Shown: positions 60,378 through 64,000 of the stretch, in pieces | Numbering within the stretch: position 1 is the stretch's first letter | Layout of the letters: each line of letters starts with the position of its first letter | Position numbers and translations under genes: made by a program | The notes under the pieces: model-generated | What the model saw: the letters and a program-made list of their open reading frames with translations, nothing else | Told to the model about the DNA's origin: nothing | The model's database searches: none | Source: Flavobacterium endophyticum | Lineage (GTDB): Bacteria > Bacteroidota > Bacteroidia > Flavobacteriales > Flavobacteriaceae | Reading direction: 5' to 3' | Length of the DNA: 64,000 nt | Assembly: GCF_003634455.1 (NCBI RefSeq) | Contig: NZ_RBLC01000001.1 | Coordinates: forward strand, 992,001-1,056,000

Positions 60378-61025
60378 ATGGATTTACTCTGGGTAAAAAC
60401 AAATCGATTGATCAAGTGGCTTTTTCCAAAATATACTTGGGACATTCCAAACAATGCAAATAAGATCTATCTTACTTTTGATGACGGGCCTACTCCCGAA
60501 ATCACAGAATGGGTTTTAAAACTATTGAAAGAGCAGGATATAAAAGCGACATTCTTCTGCATAGGGAATAATATAGAAAAGTATCCCGACATCTTTCAAA
60601 AAGTGCTTCAAGAGGGACATGCTATTGGAAACCACACATACAATCATCTTAAAGGCTGGAAAACAGCTAAGGAAGATTATATTGAAAACACCAAGTCGTG
60701 CGAGCGAATTATAAAAGAGTACACCAAAGATAGTGACCGAAGATCAAAGCTTTTTCGTCCGCCTTATGGGAAGATAAAATTCTCGCAGGCCAAAATATTG
60801 CGACAATTAGGATACAAGATTGTAATGTGGGATGTAATAAGCGTAGATTATGATAAAAACATCTCGCCGAAAAAATGTCTGAAGAATGTTACAAAAAACA
60901 CTGCTTCTGGGAGCGTGATTGTTTTCCATGACAGCATAAAGGCGTTTGACAACCTTAAATTTGCATTACCCGAAGCAATACGCTATCTAAAAAATAAAGG
61001 ATTTGTTTTTGACAGGATTGATTAA
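60378..61025 (+). CDS. Polysaccharide deacetylase family protein (CE4/NodB domain)
   Basis: From ATG 60378 (MDLLWVKTNRLIK) the protein has 215 residues; the ATG 54 bases upstream lies in a terminator stem and is rejected. CE4 motifs are present: LTFDDGPTPE (MT1 with catalytic Asp and metal-binding Asp), GNHTYNHLK (MT2, HxxxH), FRPPYGK (MT3), MWDVISVDY (MT4) and VIVFHDS (MT5). It deacetylates an N-acetylated glycan (peptidoglycan, chitin-like or capsule); no signal peptide is clear, so location is uncertain. Its stop overlaps that of the convergent thioredoxin-like gene by four bases. Confidence 0.9.
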   Translation: MDLLWVKTNRLIKWLFPKYTWDIPNNANKIYLTFDDGPTPEITEWVLKLLKEQDIKATFFCIGNNIEKYPDIFQKVLQEGHAIGNHTYNHLKGWKTAKEDYIENTKSCERIIKEYTKDSDRRSKLFRPPYGKIKFSQAKILRQLGYKIVMWDVISVDYDKNISPKKCLKNVTKNTASGSVIVFHDSIKAFDNLKFALPEAIRYLKNKGFVFDRID

Positions 61026-61318
61026 AGCTGTTCTTGAACCAAGCCGATAATGGTGTTCGCATCAAGTTCTCCAGATTGCCTCCAGATCATCTGTCCTTCT
61101 TTGTATATCATAAGCGTAGGGAGCCCTTTAATACGCAAAGCGTCTGCCAACTCTTGATTTTTGTCCACATCAATCTTAATCACTTTTGCCTTGTCACCCA
61201 AAGCAGCAGCTACGTCTCTGATAACAGGATGCATCGATACAGACTGTTCATTCCAATCTGTATAAAAATCAATTAAGACTGGTACTGAGGCGTTGATAAG
61301 TTCTCCAAATTTTGACAT
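61022..61318 (-). CDS. Thioredoxin-fold protein without active-site cysteines
   Basis: A 98-residue thioredoxin-family protein. The usual strand-helix core is intact (VPVLIDFYTDW ... KVIKIDVDKN ... GLPTLMIYKEGQ, with the conserved cis-Pro), but where thioredoxins have WCGPC it reads WNEQSVS, and there is no cysteine in the whole protein. It therefore cannot catalyse dithiol exchange; it may be a chaperone-like or binding partner. A TACATTTG promoter element lies 51-58 bases before its ATG. It overlaps the deacetylase stop by four bases in convergent orientation. Confidence 0.85.
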   Translation of the reverse strand: MSKFGELINASVPVLIDFYTDWNEQSVSMHPVIRDVAAALGDKAKVIKIDVDKNQELADALRIKGLPTLMIYKEGQMIWRQSGELDANTIIGLVQEQL

Positions 61319-61368
61319 AATTGAAAATTTACTTTGACTTTATTCCTAAATTACAACAATTTTTAATA

Positions 61369-61376
61369 CAAATGTA
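61369..61376 (-). promoter_or_regulatory. Putative -7 promoter element for the Cys-less thioredoxin gene
   Basis: TACATTTG on the minus strand matches TAnnTTTG, 51-58 bases from the ATG at 61318. No -33 TTG is visible. Confidence 0.4.
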
Positions 61377-61390
61377 GCATATTTACTGAA

Positions 61391-62623
61391 TTATGCTACA
61401 TTTTCACCTTTTTTTAGCGTGATGACCGTAATTTCGGGTAAAATACCAACCCTGCCAGGATAAGCGTGAAACCCAAAGCCCCTATTTACATAAATATAGC
61501 GCCCTGCATTTTCGTATAAACCAGCCCATTGCTTATAGACATATTGAACTGGACTCCATTTGAAAAATCCTGGAATTTCAATCCCAAACTGAAGGCCATG
61601 CGTATGTCCGCTCAACGTCAGATGGTATTTTGTCTGGTGGTTTTTTATCTCATATTCCCAATGTGAAGGATCATGGCTCATCAAAATCTTGAAATCAGAA
61701 TCTTTCAAGCCTTCCGATGCTTTGGTCAAATCGCCTGCTTTTTTGAAATTATGTCCCCAGTTTTCTACTCCAACCAAAGCAATTTCATCTGTCCCGTTGT
61801 TGATTTTTACGTTTTCATTAAGGAGCAATTTAAAATCAATTTGACGGTGTAAGTCCTTAATCGCTTCAAAGTTGTCGTTTTTATCTTTTTCAGAAGGCCA
61901 AGTAACATATTCTCCATAATCATGGTTTCCTAAAACGGAATACTTGCCCAGCTTAGGAGTATGAATCTTCTTGAAAGTCTTAATCCACGGATCCATTTCC
62001 ACAGCATGCGTATTTACGATATCGCCTGTAAAAAGAACAATGTCCGATTGCTGTTCATTAATCAAATCAATCGCATATTGGATTTTTTCAGGATTATCAA
62101 AACTGCCGCTGTGCACATCTGAAATTTGAGTGACCGTAGTTCCGTCAAAACTATCCGGAAGATCTGGAAAAAACAAGGTCTGTTTGATAACCTTAAAATT
62201 ATATTTTCCGACCGTCATTCCATACAAAAGTGAAATAAAGGGAACAGCCGCAGCGCCTAGTGCCACTTGGCTCAAGAACTTCCTTCTGTCTGGGAGGAAA
62301 TGCCCTTTGTCGTTATTGCCTAGAAAATGAGTAATAATTCCCGAAAAAACACGGTAGATATCTTCCCCAAACAGGAAGAATGTCACGACAAGTTTCGGTA
62401 AAAACGTCAACAAAACTAAACCTAACGTAATTAATGACTGTTTATTTTGGCCTACGCTCCTGTCAAATTGCGTAAAAGAATAGATGACAAAGATGATTAC
62501 GGCCAGCGAAATAAGTTGATACGGAATCAGAATCCACTTTGCTTTTGTAATGGTCTTAAAAGCCTGAAAAGCATAAAGCTCAACCAATACCACAAAAGCA
62601 ATAAAAAATATCCAACGAAGCAT
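61391..62623 (-). CDS. Membrane-anchored metallophosphoesterase
   Basis: A 410-residue protein. Three transmembrane helices lie in the first ~95 residues, then a twin-arginine-like motif DRRKFLSQVALG at about 112-123 followed by a hydrophobic helix, and a calcineurin-type phosphoesterase domain (about 160-405) with ISDVHSG, GDIVNTH, GNHDYGEY, MSHDPSHW and SGHTHGLQFG: all metal-binding residues present. It resembles the YkuE/YaeI-type enzymes that act on phospholipids, substrate unknown. It is monocistronic, with the thioredoxin-like gene 72 bases downstream having its own promoter. Confidence 0.9.
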   Translation of the reverse strand: MLRWIFFIAFVVLVELYAFQAFKTITKAKWILIPYQLISLAVIIFVIYSFTQFDRSVGQNKQSLITLGLVLLTFLPKLVVTFFLFGEDIYRVFSGIITHFLGNNDKGHFLPDRRKFLSQVALGAAAVPFISLLYGMTVGKYNFKVIKQTLFFPDLPDSFDGTTVTQISDVHSGSFDNPEKIQYAIDLINEQQSDIVLFTGDIVNTHAVEMDPWIKTFKKIHTPKLGKYSVLGNHDYGEYVTWPSEKDKNDNFEAIKDLHRQIDFKLLLNENVKINNGTDEIALVGVENWGHNFKKAGDLTKASEGLKDSDFKILMSHDPSHWEYEIKNHQTKYHLTLSGHTHGLQFGIEIPGFFKWSPVQYVYKQWAGLYENAGRYIYVNRGFGFHAYPGRVGILPEITVITLKKGENVA

Positions 62624-62835
62624 AGTATGATTTAGAATTTAAGCAAAGTAAATAAATAATGAAGCTGTTGGTAATTTAATTGGATAAATTTTAACTATAA
62701 CACCATATGACCAACAGAATCCACAGCAAATTTTATAATTGAATTATCACATAATAAAATTTGTATGTTAAAATATTTAGAAATAGCAAATACGGAAAGC
62801 CGTGAAAAGAAAATTCAGCAAAACTAAACTACTAC

Positions 62836-62867
62836 TTATTTTTATTTAATCTAAATAAATAACTTTG
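62836..62867 (+). promoter_or_regulatory. Putative promoter of the FG-GAP protein gene
   Basis: TAACTTTG at 62860-62867 matches TAnnTTTG, 24 bases before the ATG at 62892; the -33 region has TTA at 62836-62838 instead of TTG. Confidence 0.4.
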
Positions 62868-62891
62868 CGAGCGTATTACAAATATCTCATT

Positions 62892-64000
62892 ATGAAAAAA
62901 ACATACTTTATACTAATCGCTATCCTAACCAGTGGCTTGATGCACGGCCAAATTTTCCAAGAAGTCAGCAATCAGACTTTTCAAGGCGTATTTTATGGCG
63001 ACTGCGCTGTAGCGGATTTTGACAATAACGGAAGAACAGATTTTATTATTTCAGGAGCCAAACCAGGATATACAGGATATTCAGGGCTTTTCAAAAATAA
63101 CAATGGTGCCTTTACAGAAAATGTAGGCGCTTCCTTAAGCCAGATCATGTACTCTTCGATTGCTGTTGGCGACCTTAACGGCGATAATAAAAAAGATATC
63201 ATCATTACTGGGACAAAAACTGGAGAAAATTCGTCTGTCGTTTTTGAAATTTATTATAACAATGGGGACGGCACATTTACAAAGAATGAAAATTCTGGAA
63301 TTCCTGGCGTGAACTTCGGTTCTGTCCAAATTGCCGACATGACAAATGACGGAGTTGCCGACATCATCGTTAATGGAAATCTAGGATCAGAATATATTAC
63401 AAAAGTCTATCAACAAAACGAGGGCGGTACATTTACGGACCTAAACGCTGGGTTGATGGGAACTTATTTTAGCGCCATCAAAGCTTTTGATGCCAATAGC
63501 GACGGAATTAACGATCTTCTTGTGACTGGATTCAGTACAAATTTCACTCCTGAAACCAAGCTTTATATCAATTCAGGAACTGGAACTTTTACCGAAAAGC
63601 CGATTACAATTCCGGGCATTTATTTTTCGTCTATTGATGCTCTGGACATCAATAACGACAGCCACTTAGATTTGCTGATTTCTGGGACAGACTACACTCC
63701 TACTGCCAGCCTTACGATTTATACTAATGATGGTTTCGGAAATTTTACAGCGCAAGCAAACAACTTCGCAGGAATCTATAACGGCAACACAAAATTCGTC
63801 GACTACAACAAAGACGGCCTGATTGATATATTTGCTATCGGAAGCAATGCCGCTGGAGATAATACTGTCCTATTATACAAAAACAATCTTGATGGAACCT
63901 ATACGGAAGATACCGTAAACAGCGCCTCTATTGTTGGCGTAAATATGTCTAAAGGCGAATGGCTTGATTTTGATAATGACGGCGATTTAGACCTACTTAC
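62892..64000 (+). CDS. FG-GAP/VCBS repeat surface protein, N-terminal part (3' end outside window)
   Basis: Open frame from ATG 62892 to the window end, at least 369 residues, with a signal peptide (about 1-20, MKKTYFILIAILTSGLMHGQ). The rest is at least seven FG-GAP-like repeats of about 48-55 residues, each with a calcium-binding loop: ADFDNNGRTDF, GDLNGDNKKDI, ADMTNDGVADI, DANSDGINDL, DINNDSHLDL, DYNKDGLIDI, DFDNDGDLDL. Such proteins form beta-propellers and are often secreted, in this phylum frequently through the type IX system, whose C-terminal sorting domain would lie outside the window. Function is unknown. Confidence 0.88.
   Translation, partial: MKKTYFILIAILTSGLMHGQIFQEVSNQTFQGVFYGDCAVADFDNNGRTDFIISGAKPGYTGYSGLFKNNNGAFTENVGASLSQIMYSSIAVGDLNGDNKKDIIITGTKTGENSSVVFEIYYNNGDGTFTKNENSGIPGVNFGSVQIADMTNDGVADIIVNGNLGSEYITKVYQQNEGGTFTDLNAGLMGTYFSAIKAFDANSDGINDLLVTGFSTNFTPETKLYINSGTGTFTEKPITIPGIYFSSIDALDINNDSHLDLLISGTDYTPTASLTIYTNDGFGNFTAQANNFAGIYNGNTKFVDYNKDGLIDIFAIGSNAAGDNTVLLYKNNLDGTYTEDTVNSASIVGVNMSKGEWLDFDNDGDLDLL

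Overview
The window reads as a low-GC chromosome segment from a gliding member of the Bacteroidota, most likely Flavobacterium or a close relative. Evidence: the flavobacterial promoter element TAnnTTTG (with a -33 TTG where visible) before several genes, absence of clear Shine-Dalgarno sequences, the type IX secretion/gliding gene sprA next to a remB-like gene, an alternative complex III operon joined to a caa3/aa3-type oxidase, and lineage-typical families (DUF4403, DUF2723, DUF420, Cys-poor SCO neighbours). No rRNA, CRISPR array, prophage or replication origin is visible.

Layout. 1-4.3 kb: end of a NifU-type Fe-S protein, a dodecin, a YyaL-type thioredoxin-domain protein, a small MscS channel and a secreted protein. 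4.3-7.7 kb (minus): a TolC-adaptor-tsaB operon. 7.9-9.3 kb: a DUF4403 lipoprotein. 9.3-14.6 kb (minus): oxidase biogenesis and subunits, in two blocks separated by a terminator (cyoE, two coxIII, coxIV; then a Cys-less thioredoxin-fold protein, SCO, DUF420 and a small CxxC membrane protein). 14.7-28.6 kb (minus): remB, deoC, VanZ, gcvH, the 2,403-codon sprA, ruvA and a two-domain malic enzyme. 28.6-29.26 kb: a gene-free, repeat-rich gap. 29.3-38.7 kb: a DUF885 lipoprotein, queG, a cassette bounded by inverted heptamer repeats with a frameshifted four-helix-bundle gene, ruvB, a GNAT, an APC permease, DUF2071, and an ECF42 sigma/YciI/AhpD-like trio. 38.9-50.4 kb (minus): one long respiratory operon actABCDEF-ctaC-ctaD with a strong predicted promoter at its head and a terminator at its end. 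50.6-56.8 kb: a SPOR protein, rimP-nusA-infB (minus) with a terminator-like hairpin in its leader, a tandem universal stress protein and tRNA-Gln. 57.0-64.0 kb: a DUF2723 membrane protein, a polysaccharide deacetylase, a Cys-less thioredoxin, a metallophosphoesterase, and the start of an FG-GAP repeat surface protein cut by the window end.

How it fits together. The two respiratory loci complement each other: actABCDEF passes electrons from menaquinol to cytochrome c and on to CtaC/CtaD, while the remote cyoE-coxIII-coxIII-coxIV operon supplies heme O and the remaining subunits, and SCO/DUF420 probably serve CuA assembly. sprA and remB link the central cluster to gliding and type IX secretion, interspersed with housekeeping genes.

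The most unusual features are (i) the 474-bp cassette between ruvB and queG, bounded by inverted (GATTTAG)n arrays and apparently having removed the queG start codon, and (ii) the degenerate palindromic repeat cluster at 28.85-29.13 kb. Neither is explained by a feature type I can name with confidence.
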